From NCBI GenBank assembly GCA_015680905.1, contig CM027377.1:88825001-88889000 (forward strand): 64,000 nt of DNA, written 5' to 3'. Of this stretch, positions 1-11,358 are shown piece by piece. The position numbers and the translations under genes are program-made. The notes under the pieces are model-generated. The model was not told where the DNA came from and did not search any database. It saw nothing but the letters and a program-made list of their open reading frames with translations. Numbering within the stretch: the first letter of the stretch is position 1; each line of letters starts with the position of its first letter. The DNA is from Coptis chinensis. Lineage: Eukaryota; Streptophyta; Magnoliopsida; Ranunculales; Ranunculaceae.

Positions 1-714
1 TAATTTTGAATGTGATTAGAGGAGTGGGAAAGAGCATGACGCGCCTCTTCCCGTATTGATCACTAAGATTATGCTCTTATTTAGAGTCGCTAAATCTGCT
101 CCTATTAAGATCAAATTGCATTCTAATGCAAGTATTTATAAGGAATGCATCAAAAGACTTGGCCGTTGTCCGTAGAGGATGAAGTTGATTAGGATAATAA
201 AGGGAAGACATGACATGGTTGGTTGAGGATAATTTCGATAGTCAAACTTCTAATTTAGAACGAATGATAATGTCGCGAACCTGGTTTTGCGATCGCGGTT
301 ATCGATTGTGAAGATATCCGACATAGACAAATTGTAATTCGAAATAAGCAAACGAACTTTCAGGGCGAGAGTTGAAATGCTCGAAAGGGGTCGAAGATAT
401 CTTGTCTAACTTGGAGATTATCCACCGTAATCACCAAGCCCATTATGTAGTACTCAAGACCGAGATGGAAGCACGCGTTTGTTCAGATAGAGATGCTACG
501 ACGATGCCACTCGTGGATGAGTCCGTCTCACCGAGTCGAGAGGCATGAGCTGCCGCCGCCAGCAGCCAGATGCCTCAAGCCATTCTTCACCACAGAACCA
601 GTCTCCATCTCGGGGACCATCTTCTTCACACGCCTTAGGTGTTCACCATCGGTCACCAGGTCCTGTTATTTCATTGTTTTATTGTTTTTGTTAGTGGAAT
701 TTTATTTCAGTAGT
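1..714 (+). pseudogene. ORF1 tail of element D (envelope-position ORF), decayed
   Basis: Several reading-frame pieces match the C-terminal half of ORF1 of element B (minus strand, 16690-17300). Shared pieces include DMTWLVEDNFDSQTSNLERM, the heptad-like coiled-coil stretch, and the Ser/His-rich tail around 560-650. Stops and frame changes break it throughout. ORF1 sits between pol and the 3' LTR. Its N-terminal part (not in this copy) resembles the plant-specific 'putative plant transposon protein' domain, whose biochemical role is unknown. Probable end is near 714, just before the AT-rich spacer. Confidence 0.6.
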
Positions 715-1046
715 TAGATTTAAATATTAAGTTGTTTGTTTTAGATTGCTTGGATTTCATATTATTTTAATATAATTTCTTTTGATCATCTTTCGTAAGG
801 TTGTCTTGGAGTAAAAGTTGAAAATTAGGCCGATATCGGCATATCTATGATTTTTTTTTTTTTAGTAGTGGCATGATATGTAGGAGAGTTAGAAGTTACT
901 ATTCTAAACCAAGGTTAAAAGATACCAGGGTTGTTAGGAAATCAAAACTATGGTTAGTTTCAGTTTTTGGGTTTGGCAGTTTTCTATTTCCGGAAATTGC
1001 CTTAAAACAATTGGCAACTTGCCGATTCGTTTTGGAAACCCAGAAC

Positions 1047-1055
1047 CTATTTAAA
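1047..1055 (+). promoter_or_regulatory. Internal TATA box of element D, upstream of ORF2
   Basis: CTATTTAAA is followed about 30 bases later by a CA-rich, plant-like initiator and leader (CACTCACAACCCACACTACA). The same arrangement stands before ORF2 in element B (16401-16409, minus) and element A (10783-10791, minus, where it is TATATAAAC). Conservation in three copies supports a real internal promoter driving ORF2 separately from the LTR transcript. Functional use is inferred. Confidence 0.55.
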
Positions 1056-1463
1056 CTTCCATCATTCTACACTCACAACCCACACTACACCCCACAATCA
1101 TCTCTCACCTTTCACTCCAAGCTTTTTCTTCTTGTTTTTCTTGAAAACTCAAATTACGCACTATTTAGGCGCAGCTTCACGCTTCAAGCAGATTACGCCC
1201 TACAACAACATAGAATCGAAAAATCTTAGAGCACGTCGCTTCAAGAAGAGCGACTCGCCCTACAACACTGTAGAATCGAAAAATCTCGAGAGCGCTTCCA
1301 AAGCTTCAAAGCGACCATTCAAATCCAACAATTCGAAAAACCTAAGAGCGCGACTCGCGCCTCTATACGAAGCGCCGCGTCCTCCTCCCGTAAAGCGGTG
1401 AAATTCCAATTTTTCTCGAGGTTTCTTCCAGGTTTTCGCAGCTGTTCTACGAGTAGTTTTGAG

Positions 1464-2376
1464 ATGACACCTCCTATAGTGATTCCTGAACAGATCATTT
1501 GAAGACTTGATGGGAACCGATACCTATGGAGCATCGTTTCCGCGGCCGGATCGCGGCAGCTTAGGATGCATGCATCTTCCGTGAGTGATGACGATTCTTT
1601 TTCACCTAAGCTAACCGAATTCTTCTATAATAATATTACTTTTATTGTACCCAAGAAGGAGAACAAAAATTTTCCCTTGCTATTGATGGCACGACTATGA
1701 AATTCAAGAAGCAATTGATAGCTTTGGTTTCGGGTTGCCATTACTCCCCGACCCTATGCACATGGGGATATATGATGATTACTCATACCTATATGAATAT
1801 GCCTATTTCCATGAGTATTATGGGGGAGGGTGTTTCAGATCATGGACCAAGACCAATATAACATCGCCTCGACGGTAGCCTATCGGCTGAATGTAGGCAC
1901 AACCATGTTGTTCATCATGATGAACATTCTAGGGGAACGGCAGTTTTACGCCAATAATATCGCTGGTGACGTTTTTCCTTGCTTTAGCTTAGGGACGTCG
2001 TCGGTATGACATCCCCGAAGTTTTAGTTGCTACTCTGCTTAGGCCATACCTTGAGGCATAAGTACCTTCTTATGCCTGCCTTGGTTTGTCGAGATTACGC
2101 CGCTTGCCTACCCATATTGCATACACGATTAGCACGATCGGGGAAAGGGTCGAAATCATGAGACCCACCAATCGCGGTGGTAAGATCATTCCGAGCCATG
2201 ACTTGGCGGGATGGCAGGTGCAACCACATTTGGTTGCCCCTTACACCCCATCGGACCAAATAACACCAGAGAGGTTAGCACTAGTTGATGATACACGACC
2301 GGAAGGCGTGGCAAGTTGTTATGGCATGGCGGGATCTGAAAAAGAACCTCATATAGAAGGGGAGGATGACGAGTAA
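1464..2376 (+). pseudogene. ORF2 of element D (plant transposon-protein-like), frameshifted
   Basis: It starts at ATG 1464 (MTPPIVIPEQ...) exactly as ORF2 of element B does, and ends at TAA 2374-2376 in an acidic tail (EGEDDE). Recognisable blocks in shifted frames: SFSPKLTEFFYNNITF, FHEYYGG, ILGERQF, LRHKYLLMP and THIAYTISTIGERVEIMRPTNRGGK. The pattern (a Phe-Tyr-Asn-Asn segment, then a conserved 'fs/vs...LGLP' segment, then a hydrophobic MPVL helix) fits the putative plant transposon protein domain found in the envelope position of Athila-like elements. That family assignment is from memory of the family. The last ~95 codons (2086-2376) are in one open frame; the rest needs several frame changes. 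Confidence 0.6.
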
Positions 2377-2584
2377 ATGCTGGGGTGCAGGTAAGTTTTT
2401 AGTTAAGTTAGTGTCTGCTTATGTCCCAAGCAATTTAATTCTGTTAACCCCATAATGGGTGGAACTCTTATAGAGTTGCGTCAGTTTTTTTTTTATTACT
2501 ATATTTGTATGTTTTAACTTTGTTTTGCAGATGTTCCTGAATTTCACGCGCTTCAATGGTATTTTTCCTACCCTCTTTATTTAA

Positions 2585-2622
2585 ATGCTTTGAGGACAAA
2601 GCATGCTTCTTGTTGGGGGGGG
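2585..2622 (+). promoter_or_regulatory. Hairpin plus polypurine-like tract after ORF2 (element D)
   Basis: ATGCTTTG at 2585-2592, loop AGGA, CAAAGCAT at 2597-2604: an 8-bp perfect stem, followed by TTGTT and nine Gs ending at 2622. The same module recurs in elements A, B and C after ORF2. A base-changed version (TTTGCTTG-AGGA-CAAGCAAA) stands directly before the 3' LTR. It is a candidate internal plus-strand primer or an RNA 3'-end signal. Confidence 0.6.
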
Positions 2623-4157
2623 CATAGAAACACGTGTAATTAAGACATCTGTTAGGATATAGATATGTATAATATGCACTTGTTTTCTAGTTAAAATTTC
2701 AAAAATTCAAAAATATAAATAAAAAAGTATGCTATACACTTAGGAATATTGGTATTGTTTTCTTTCTCTATGCTCTTAACAATTTAGAAGTCTCACATAG
2801 CTTTTGCATCAAAATAATTGTTAGAAACTTAGGTTAATATGTAGGTAATAATCTTTGCATCTATCTATAAATCTATTACATGAGTATCTATGATGGTTAG
2901 CAAGAAGTTTAAAATCTAGGCTAGAGTACTTATTCTACAAATCCTGTTAGAATATAGCCTAAAAGCCGTATATGATAAACATTTGAGAAATGACACAAGG
3001 GAGAAGTAAAATCCGGATAGAGAAATCACACGCCCACTTGCTTGATCACTAAACCATATCCTAAGCGAGAATTTAGGCCCTCTTTGGATCGATATAGCCG
3101 TAAATTCAAACCTATGAATTATTTTCCGCTTAGTCGCCCCTCCGAGCCTTTCTTTAGCCTTCCATAAACCATAATTCCTTTACCCTGCTACAAAAACAAA
3201 ACAAAAAAAAAAAAAAAAAAAAATAAATCAACCTACCCATTTTAGAATAAGTCCGAGAATAGAATGAGGAAGAAAAAAAAGAAAAACCGTGTAAACAAAA
3301 ATTAGTTAGTTGCTTCAGGAAATAAAGAAAAAAACTTTCCATCCAAAGAAAAAGAAAAAAATAGAAATAAATCAAAACTCCAAAAATAGAATAAAGGGAG
3401 TCAAAAGCCAAAGAAAAGAAAAAGAAAAATATGGCTAAGGATGGAAACAAAGTGTAGAAGCAAAAGTAAATAACAAGGTTTTTCAAGTTACATAATATGA
3501 AGACTCTATTATCTCAGACTTGTCCTTTTGAATATCCATTTCCTTCCTTCTTAACCCATCTCCTAATCCCCGCAATACCTAATAAAGACCTCTAGCTCAA
3601 TTAGGAATAGAGTTCTTTGTGATAGTAAGTGGCAGATGTGTTTGATTGACTCCGCTTCCTTGTTGTCATTGAGATTGTAAGGTAAAGTGTGCCCAATCGC
3701 ACAATCGGAGCAAATAAACTTGAGTGGAAAAATCGAGTGGTTTTTGTCTTGACATTTATGTGAGGACCTACTTAAGGACGCTTATTCCGAAGTTTTTAAA
3801 CGGACCGCTATTACATTTCATAGTATTACTCATTGTTATATGTTTATTTTAGATGATTGATTATTATGCATATATTAACTTAGGGTTATGACTGGGTTAT
3901 TCTTATGTATTTTCTAGTGAGATGTATAGATAGTTGAGACATGAAGGAGAAAACAATAGTTTTATTTCTTAGTCGTTGTAGTATAGATGAAGTTTGTGAG
4001 TACCTTCATCGGAAAACTTTCACGAGGCTATAACTCGTCCACTAGGGAATTCCTAGTGGTTTTAAGGCCTTGTTGCACACGGATCAATGCAATCAAGACT
4101 TAGCTTTAAATGAGAGTAGTTAGAACTCCATTTTGGTCACTTATTCTATTTTTCATC
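2623..4157 (+). other. 3' untranslated region of element D
   Basis: About 1.5 kb without a supportable gene. It contains an A/G-rich tract (roughly 3190-3480, with a poly-A run near 3201-3224) that is open on the opposite strand only because of its low complexity. It also contains a conserved block near 4010-4100 (CTATAACTCGTCC ... CTTGTTGCA ... ATGCAATC) that reappears at the same place in elements A, B, C and E. Confidence 0.6.
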
Positions 4158-4198
4158 TTTGCTCGAGGACAAAGCAAAAATTTGTTTTGGGGGTGGTT
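4158..4198 (+). promoter_or_regulatory. 3' polypurine tract with upstream hairpin, element D
   Basis: TTTGCTCG-AGGA-CAAAGCAAA forms an imperfect stem, followed by TTTTGGGGGTGGTT that abuts the LTR at 4199. This is the expected position of the plus-strand DNA primer in LTR retrotransposons. Confidence 0.75.
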
Positions 4199-5582
4199 TG
4201 ATAAGAGCCCAAAACTGTAGTTTTAACCCCCTTAATAATCATCTGTTAGACCAATTATGTGAATAATAAGTAAGAGTTAATACTGATTACGTGTTTTTAT
4301 GCATTTTAGGGCTTCAAAGTCCATTATGTGCGAGAAATGTGCCACTTTAGCGAGATAAAGGAGCAAAAGTCGTGAGAACTTCCGAATACCATATCTTTGG
4401 ACTCAGACTTCGGAATTGGGCCTACCTTATGTCAAAACGACCGGCTCGGAAAGAGCTTTCCAATGGTCCAAGCCTTGACCTAATCAGAGGAGCAAAAGTG
4501 GACGAAAAGTTTGTGGAAGCCAACTGCAGCTGGAGAGGCCTTTTTGGACTGAAAGAATTGGGTTTTGGGCCTGATTCTCTGGCCCAAAACATGGCTCCAA
4601 GCCCATGCACGATTTTTGGATCTGAATGTATAAAAACAAAAGCTTAGCTCTTTGTTAATGGTAGCTAGTTAGACCTAAATTAATATATAGAATTCTAGAT
4701 CTAGTTTTATTAATTAATTAAGTGTTAGTTCCATTTCAATTCCTGTTTTAGATTAAATTCTTGAATCATTGTTCTTGATTGATTAGATAAATAAAATAGT
4801 TAGTTTGTTAATTTCGATTTTTGTCATTTCCATTCTAGATCTAATTTCAATTCTTGTTCTTATTTCACCCATTAAATTAGATTCATTATTGTTTAATTAA
4901 GTAAATCTCAATTTCTTACATTATGTTTAGTTTAGATTCAATGGGAAATGTTAGTTTGATGACTCAAGGCTAAACCTCCATTAGAGGGGTTGATGAAGCC
5001 TTGATGAAAACTTAGTGGTTAGTATAGAATTGGTAGTACAATCTATTCCACTCTAGAAGGTCGTGTGTTTAAGCCATGAGAATGGGTGGGCGACCTCACA
5101 TGCTAGTTAGTATCGGTAGGAATGCCATGAACACTAGGGATTAGACTCGAAATTTTTGCCGTGGAAAACGTAAGAATCGAGATACGACAATCTATACTAG
5201 GTTATTAAGTTGGATTCGAGGTGGATTTAATTCCCTCTATTTCTTTATCTAGAGTCAACAATCGTATTTCCGTAGCTTCAGTAGATTAACTTTAGTTCAT
5301 ATTTTATCTTGTTATTTATTATATCTAGTTATTTAAAATAACGCCGCCTTGTTAGCATAACATTTTCAGAAAGCTCTCATTGACTTAAGACTAATTTCTT
5401 AGACTTAGAAGACAATCCATGCTAGGGAACTAGGAGTGGAACGAACTTTCTACTCCACTTAGTGCAATTCGCATCGAGAGTAGAAGCTTTGATAATTGAG
5501 ATAGTAAAAGATAGTTTTAGTTTACTTACGGATTGAATTCATCGTTCATTTCGTAGGTAGACTATTCATTTTACGGTTATCA
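4199..5582 (+). repeat. 3' LTR of element D (1384 bp)
   Basis: It begins TGATAAGAGCCC and ends GGTTATCA (TG...CA). It is homologous to minus-strand LTRs at 6316-7686, 11901-13259, 25118-26460 and 31877-33246. A TATA box (TATAAAAA, 4629-4636) splits it into ~430 bp of U3 and an unusually long ~0.9 kb R-U5. Short ORFs on both strands around 4370-4650 recur in every LTR copy and are not considered coding. Near 5010-5090 there are weak tRNA A-box/B-box-like motifs. Confidence 0.85.
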
Positions 5583-6315
5583 GCATGGCAGGATGCGAAG
5601 GAACCTCACTTCTTTATAGAAGAGGAGGATGACGAACGCTGGAGTGGAGGTAAGTTTTTAGTTTCAGTTAGTGTCTGCTTATGTCCCAAGCAATTTAATT
5701 ATGTTAACCCCATAATGGGTGGAACTCTTATAGAGTTCAGTCTTTTTTTTATTTCCTATATTAGTATGTTCTAACCTTGTTTTGTAGATGTTCCAGAATT
5801 TCACGCGTTTCCATGGTATTTTTCTACCCTCTTTATTTAAATTCTTTGAGGACAAAGCATGCTTCTTGTTTGGGGGATAGAAACGATGTAACTAAGGCAT
5901 CTGTTAGGATATAGATATGTATAATATGCATTTGTTTTCAAGTTAAAATTTTCAAAAATATAAATAAATAAGTTTATGCTATACCCTTAGGAATATTGGT
6001 ATTGTTTTCTTTCTATGCTTCTTAACAATCTAGAAGTCTCAATAGCTTTTGCATCGGAATAATTGTTAGAAACTTAGGTTAATATGTGCGTAATAATCTT
6101 TGCATCTATCTATAAATATATTACATGAGTATCTATGATTGTTAGCGATAAGTTTCTGAAATCTAGGCTAGAGTACTTATTCTACAAATCCTGTGAGAAT
6201 ATAGCCTAAAAGCCTTATATGAAATAAAACATTTGACAAATGACACAAGAGAGAAGTAAAATCCGGATAGAGAAATAACACGTCCACTTGCTTGATCACT
6301 ATGCCATATCCTAAG
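5583..6315 (+). mobile_element. Element C, internal fragment left of element A
   Basis: It opens inside the end of ORF2 of element C (GCATGGCAGGATGCG..., acidic EEEDDE-coding tail to ~5635). It continues through the post-ORF2 hairpin (5841-5860, only 5 paired bases plus a mismatch) and GTTTGGGGGATAG, then the 3' untranslated region. It stops at CTAAG (6311-6315), the target duplication of element A, and resumes at 33252 with CGAGAATTT. The uninterrupted version of that junction (CATATCCTAAGCGAGAATTT) is present in element D near 3055-3075. Confidence 0.8.
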
Positions 6316-7686
6316 TGGTAACTATAAAATGAATAGTCTACCTACGAAATAAACGATGAATTCAATCCGTAAGTAAACTAAAACAATCTTTTACTGTCTA
6401 TTATCAAAGCTTCTACTCTCAATGCGAATTGCACTAAGTGGAGTAGGAAGTTCGTTCCACTCCTAGTTCCCTAGCATGGATTGTTTTCTAAGTCTAAGAA
6501 ATCGTTCTTAAGTTAATGAGAGATTTACGAATTACAAACTAGACTACGATGCAACTACCCACGAAATGCAACTAGTCGATTATCAGACAACTAAGGGAAT
6601 GCTACGTTGATTCGATGATAAGGAGTTAGAGGGGGATTGATTCCACCTTAACTCAACTTAATCCACTAGCGACGAGTCGTCGTAATCCAAATTGAACTGC
6701 TACACAGAACAATCGGTTCTTCCTAATCCCTAATTACACATGGCATTTCTACCAATTTATAACTAGCATGTGAACAATTAAACCCATTCTCATGGTGAAC
6801 TAATTATTTCTGGCGTGGAATAGAAATTACGACGACTCTACGATAAACGGAATCAAGCTTTCATCAAGGCCTCTCAACCCCCTCTAATGGAGTTTAGCCT
6901 TGAATCATTCCTCAATCATTTCCATTTAGATTAAAACTAAACATAATATAAAGCATTGAAATTTACTTAATTAAACAATAATGAAATCTAAATTAATGAC
7001 TAAAATGAAATAAGAACAAGAATTGAAATTAGATCTAGAAATGGAAATGACAAAATCGAAATTGATAAAAAATACTACTTTATTGATCTAATCAAATGAA
7101 GAACAAGATTCAAAGGTTTAATCTAATAAAGGATTTGAAACTAATTAAATAAAACAATTAAATCTAGATCTAGAAGCTATTTTCATGGCTACTTTCTATT
7201 CTAACTTATCTACCTAACCTAACTCCATTAACAATGAGTTAAGCTTTTGTTCTTATACATTCAGATCCAAAAATCGTGCATGGGCTTGGAGCCATGTTTT
7301 AAATGAAGAATCAGCCCAAAACCCATTCTTTCAAATTCAAAAAGGCCTCTTCAGCTGCAGTTGGCTTCCACAGACTTTTGGTCCACTTCTGCTCCTCTGA
7401 TTGGTGCAAGGCTTGGACCATTGCAAAGCTCTTTCCGAGCCGGTCGTTTTGACATAAGGTAGGCCTCAGTCCGAGGTCTGAGTCCAAAGATATGGCATTC
7501 GGAAGTTTCATCGACTTTTGCTCCTTTATCTCGCTAAAGTGGCACATTTCTCGCACATAATGGACTTTGAAGCCCTGAAATGCATAAAAACACATAATCA
7601 GTATTAACTCTTTACTTATTATTCACATAATTGGTCTAACAAAGATAATTATTAAGGGTTAAAACTACAGTTTTGGGCTCTTATCA
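6316..7686 (-). repeat. 3' LTR of element A
   Basis: It reads TGGTAACTATAAAATG... to ...GGGCTCTTATCA on the plus strand, so it is minus-oriented. It is 1371 bp, against 1370 bp for the 5' LTR. Most differences from the 5' copy are single bases, plus a small cluster near 7300-7350. The terminal TGGT in place of TGAT is a point change. Confidence 0.88.
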
Positions 7687-7727
7687 AACCCACCCCCAAA
7701 CAAAGATTTTGCTTGTCCTCAAGCAAA
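7687..7727 (-). promoter_or_regulatory. 3' polypurine tract and hairpin, element A
   Basis: On the minus strand TTTGCTTG-AGGA-CAAGCAAA (8-bp perfect stem, 7708-7727) is followed by TTTGTTTGGGGGTGGGTT directly before the LTR. Confidence 0.75.
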
Positions 7728-9275
7728 GATGAGAAATTAGAATAAGTGACAAAAATGGAGTTCTAACTACTCGTTTCATTGAGCTGGCGATTGCATTGAC
7801 CATATGCAACAAGGCCTTAAGCCACTAGGAATTCCCTAGTGGACTAATTATAGCCTCGTGAGAGTTTTCCGATTGAAGGTACTCACAAACTTCATCTATA
7901 CTACTGGCGACTAAGAAAATAAAACTATTGTTTCCTTATTCATGCTCCAAATTATCTATACATCTCACTAGCTATGAACAAGAATAACCAAGTCAAAAAC
8001 CTAAGTTAATATATGCATAATAATCTATCATCTACAATAAACATATACACAATGAGTAGTACTATAAAATGTTTAGCAGGTTTGTTTCTGAAACTCGGAA
8101 TAGCGTCCTTAAGTAGGTTCTCACAATAATAGTCAAGAAACAACACTCTGATTTTTCCACTCAAGTTTCGCTACTCCAGTGTACAGTGGGCACACTTTAC
8201 CTTACAATCTCAATGACACACAGGAAGCCGGAGTCGATCAAACACATCTGCCACTTACTATCACACTAACCTATTCCTAATTGAGCTAGAGGTCTTTATT
8301 AGGTGTTACGGGGATTATGAGATGGTTTAAGAAGGAAGGAAATGGATATTCTAAAGGACAAGTCTGAGATAATAGAGTCTTCATATTATGTAACTAGAGA
8401 AAACCTTGTTATTTACTTTTGCTTCTACACTTTGTTTCCATCCTTAGCCATATTTTTCTTTTTCTTTTCTTTGGCTTTTGACTCCCTTTTATTCTATTTT
8501 TGGAGTTTTTATTTATTTCTATTTTTTTTTCTTTTCCTTGGATGGAAACTTCTTTTCTTTTTCTGAAGCAACTAACTAATTTTTGTTTACACAGGTTTTT
8601 CTCTTCTTCTTTCTTCACTCATTCTATTCTCAGACTTATCTTAATTGGGTAGGTTGATTTATTATATATATATATTTTTTATTTTGTTTTTGTTTTTGTA
8701 ACAGGGTAAAGGAATTGTGGTTTATGGAAGGCTAAAGAAAGGCTCAGAGGGGCGACTAGCAGAAAATAATTCATAGGTTTGAATTTCTGGCTATATCGAT
8801 CCAAAGAGGGCCTAAATTCTCGCTTAGGATATGGTTTAGTGATCAAGCAAGTGGACGTGTGATTTCTCTATCCGGATTTTACTTCTCCCTTGTGTCATTT
8901 CTCAAATGTTTCGCCTTCATATATAAGGCTTTTAGGCTATATTCTCACAGGATTTTGTAGAATAAGTACTCTAGCCTAGATTTGAAACTTTCTTTGCTAA
9001 CAATCATAGATACTCATGTAATATATTTATAGATAGATGCAAAGATTATTATCTATATATTAACCTAAGTTTCTAACAATTATTACGATGCAAAAGCTAT
9101 GTGAGACTTCTAGATTGTTAAGAGCATGGAGAAAGAAACAATACCAATATTCCTAAGTGTATAGCATAACTTATTTATTTTATATTTTAAATTTTTGAAA
9201 TTTTAACTAGAAAAAAAAAATGCATATTATATCTATCTATATCCTAACAGATGTCTTAATTACACGAGTTTCTAT
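7728..9275 (-). other. 3' untranslated region of element A
   Basis: No supportable gene. It contains the conserved block at about 7795-7870, including the near-palindrome CCACTAGGAATTCCCTAGTGG-type (CCACTAGG / CCTAGTGG arms). It also has a tract that is pyrimidine-rich on the plus strand (8450-8700) with low-complexity open frames, and a segment matching 2640-3500 of D in inverse orientation. Confidence 0.6.
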
Positions 9276-9316
9276 GCCCCCCCCCAAACAAGAAGCATGC
9301 TTTGTCCTCAAAGCAT
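9276..9316 (-). promoter_or_regulatory. Hairpin plus polypurine-like tract after ORF2 (element A)
   Basis: Minus strand: ATGCTTTG-AGGA-CAAAGCAT (9297-9316), then GCTTCTTGTTT and nine to ten Gs. It has the same composition and position relative to ORF2 as in elements B, C and D. Confidence 0.6.
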
Positions 9317-9520
9317 TTAAATAAAGAGGGTAGGAAAAATACCATTGAAGCGCGTGAAATTCAGGAACATCTGTAAAACAAGGTTAGAACGTACTAATAT
9401 AGGAAATAAAAACTGACACAACTCTATACGAGTTCTACCCATTATGGGGTTATCAGAATTAAATTGCTTGGGACATAGCGGACACTCAACGTAAACTAAA
9501 ACTTACATCCACTCCGGCTG

Positions 9521-10451
9521 TTATTCGTCATCTTTCGTCATCCTCTACTTCTATAAAGAAGTGAGGCTCCTTCATGGCGATCTGCCATGCAATGATAATT
9601 TGCCGGGCTTCACGCCATTTATCATCTATGTTTGCTAACCTATTAAGTTCCACTTGGTCGATGGGGTGTAGGGTGCAACTGGTGAGGTTGTATCCGCCAC
9701 CCTTACCAAAATCATTAATGACGGAAAGATCGAATAATACTATTGGTGAGTCGCACCGTGTCTACCGTAATCCAATCCGTGAACGCGTGTACAAAAAATA
9801 GGAAAGAAACATAGCATAATCGTGAAATTAGAACAGGCATAAGAAGGTACTTATGCCTCATGGTATGGGCTCGTGCTAAACTAGACATCAAAGTTTCGGG
9901 AAGGTCATAGAACCGGCGTCCCGTGGCTAAAGCAAGGAAAAGCGATGCAAGTGGCGTCATTCACGTAAGAAAACGCCATTCCCCTAAAATGTTTAGCATA
10001 ATCCAAAACATAACGGTTCCTATGTTTATGGACAGGCTACCAAGAACGCGTTATAGTCCCCCGGTCCTCAATCACGGAAAATGTCCGCCCCATAAGCCTC
10101 GTGCAAAAACTCATAAGTGTAGACATGCATATTATCGACCCAATAGCACCATGGGTCTTGTATCTCAGCAGGCATAGCAAGTCCAAGAACAAATGCTAGC
10201 AAGAACCTGGTAATTTCCATTGGTTCATCGTCAATATTGATGGAGAACACTTGTTCTCCATCCGGTCTCTCAAAGAAAATGCAGTTATTATAAAAATAAG
10301 ATGCAAGTGCTGGAGAATAAAGTTCAGCCGGTCTTACCATAAGAGGTTCCCAGCCAACGTATGTGATCACCTCGCGAAACCAAGCACCGTAAGTAGTGCT
10401 TTGGAACAAATCTTCGAAAGACTGTTCCGGTATCAATGATGGAGATGTCAT
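9521..10451 (-). pseudogene. ORF2 of element A (plant transposon-protein-like), frameshifted
   Basis: It starts at ATG 10451 (MTSPSLIPEQSFEDLF...), by analogy with the B and D copies. An open run to 10068 covers the N-terminal domain (GAWFREVITYVGWEPL; SPALASYFYNNCIFF; VFSINIDDEPMEITRFLLA; FLHEAYGADIF). After a frame break the domain continues at 9960-9715 (LASLFLALATGRRFYDLPE; MRHKYLLMPVLISRL). The tail is near 9521-9600 (acidic). It differs from the B copy at many residues but keeps the same blocks, so it is a diverged paralogue. The long N-terminal extension that is open upstream (to 10781) is probably untranslated leader. Function unknown; it occupies the position of envelope genes but I see no signal peptide or membrane anchor. 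Confidence 0.65.
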
Positions 10452-10782
10452 CTCAAAATTACGCTTTGGAATAGCTGCGAATGATCCGGATACTACGCGC
10501 GAAAAACTGGAAAATTTCTGGTCCACGGAAGTTGTAGCGAAGTCGCTGCTTTCTTTGTATTTTGGAATTCGGTGTTTGGCGAAGTCGCGCTTGACTTGAA
10601 GCGGCGGGCGCTCGAAAGCAAAATTTTCTGTCGAAGTGTAGAGGCTGGCCAGCCCTCCTGGGAAGCGCCGCTCCGAAGTTGCATTTTGCAAAAATGAAGT
10701 CGAAGCGTGGGGAATCGCGGGTGTGAAGGGTGAGTGATGGAGTTTAGGTGTAGTGTGAGTTGTGAGGATAGTTTGTATCAAG

Positions 10783-10791
10783 TTTATATAG
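10783..10791 (-). promoter_or_regulatory. Internal TATA box before ORF2 of element A
   Basis: On the minus strand CCTATATAAACTT is followed about 30 bases on by CACAACTCACACTACACC, a leader shared with the D and B copies. The ATG of ORF2 lies ~330 bases downstream. Confidence 0.55.
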
Positions 10792-11059
10792 GTTTAAAGT
10801 TGCTAAATTGGATCGGAAAGTTGCCAAAACTAATTACGGCGGTTCGGAATCCTAAAATTTCCAAACTCGAAAACGGAAACAACTCATATCACGGATTCTA
10901 ATTCAAACCCAAGATCTTTTAGGTTGATTTTATGATAGAATGTACCTATTTAATCTAGATTTCATCCTACAATGATACTTAATCATATTTCTGCCTAAAC
11001 ATCCATATTTTCACCTTGACTCCACAATTAATTCTAATACGAGGGTTATACAAAAATAG

Positions 11060-11110
11060 TGCTTGAATTGATAAAACCACCCCCAAACAAGTTGGGAAGG
11101 TGGGGTCAAT
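11060..11110 (-). promoter_or_regulatory. Polypurine-like tract between ORF1 and ORF2 (element A)
   Basis: The minus strand reads ACTTGTTTGGGGGTGGTTTTA, matching the 3' LTR polypurine tract (TTTGTTTGGGGGTGG). The equivalent positions in B and D (about 16640 and 735) keep only AGTTGTTTGTTTTAG, without the G run. Confidence 0.5.
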
Positions 11111-11358
11111 ATGAAACAACCATGCATAATGAAAATAAGCCCTTATATTAAAATTTCATTCGGAGTACCACTACAAAATTCAAATTACGGAAATAAAAGT
11201 TACATTACAATAAAAACAACAAAAGTAAATAAAACAACAACCACTATCAATCCTCACACTCTCTAAACAGCTCGCCAGTGGTGGCGGAGGGCACACTCTC
11301 TAGTGGTGGCTCCTGGGCTTCCGAAGGTCCAGCAGCAGTCGTCCTTCGTCGACGACGC

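Larger units (their letters stand above)
1..5582 (+). mobile_element. Element D: 3' part of an Athila-like LTR retrotransposon
   Basis: This is the right-hand part of a plus-strand Ty3/gypsy Athila-like element that starts left of the window. Order seen: tail of ORF1, a TATA-led leader, ORF2, hairpin plus polypurine tract, a long 3' untranslated region, a second hairpin plus polypurine tract, and the 3' LTR (TGATAAG...GTTATCA). It is a sense-strand counterpart of the minus-strand stretch 13260-17400 of element B. Immediately after the LTR the sequence enters the end of ORF2 of another copy (element C), so D is inserted in C. GCATG at 5583-5587 would be the right target-site copy; the left copy is outside the window. 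Confidence 0.85.

Noticed and set aside
3154-3486. Phe/Lys-rich open frames in the 3' untranslated regions (also 8342-8618, 14009-14236, 33439-33651)
   Set aside because: They come from low-complexity purine/pyrimidine tracts, change length between copies, and show no conserved start.
4372-4647. Open frames on both strands in every LTR (for example 4372-4647, 12853-13123, 26052-26361, 32837-33146, 34888-35106)
   Set aside because: They repeat because the LTR repeats, lie in U3, overlap on opposite strands and have no recognisable domain.
4199-5582. D LTR as the 5' LTR of element C
   Set aside because: It is preceded by a polypurine tract, followed by ORF2-end sequence rather than a primer site, so it is the 3' LTR of D inserted in C.
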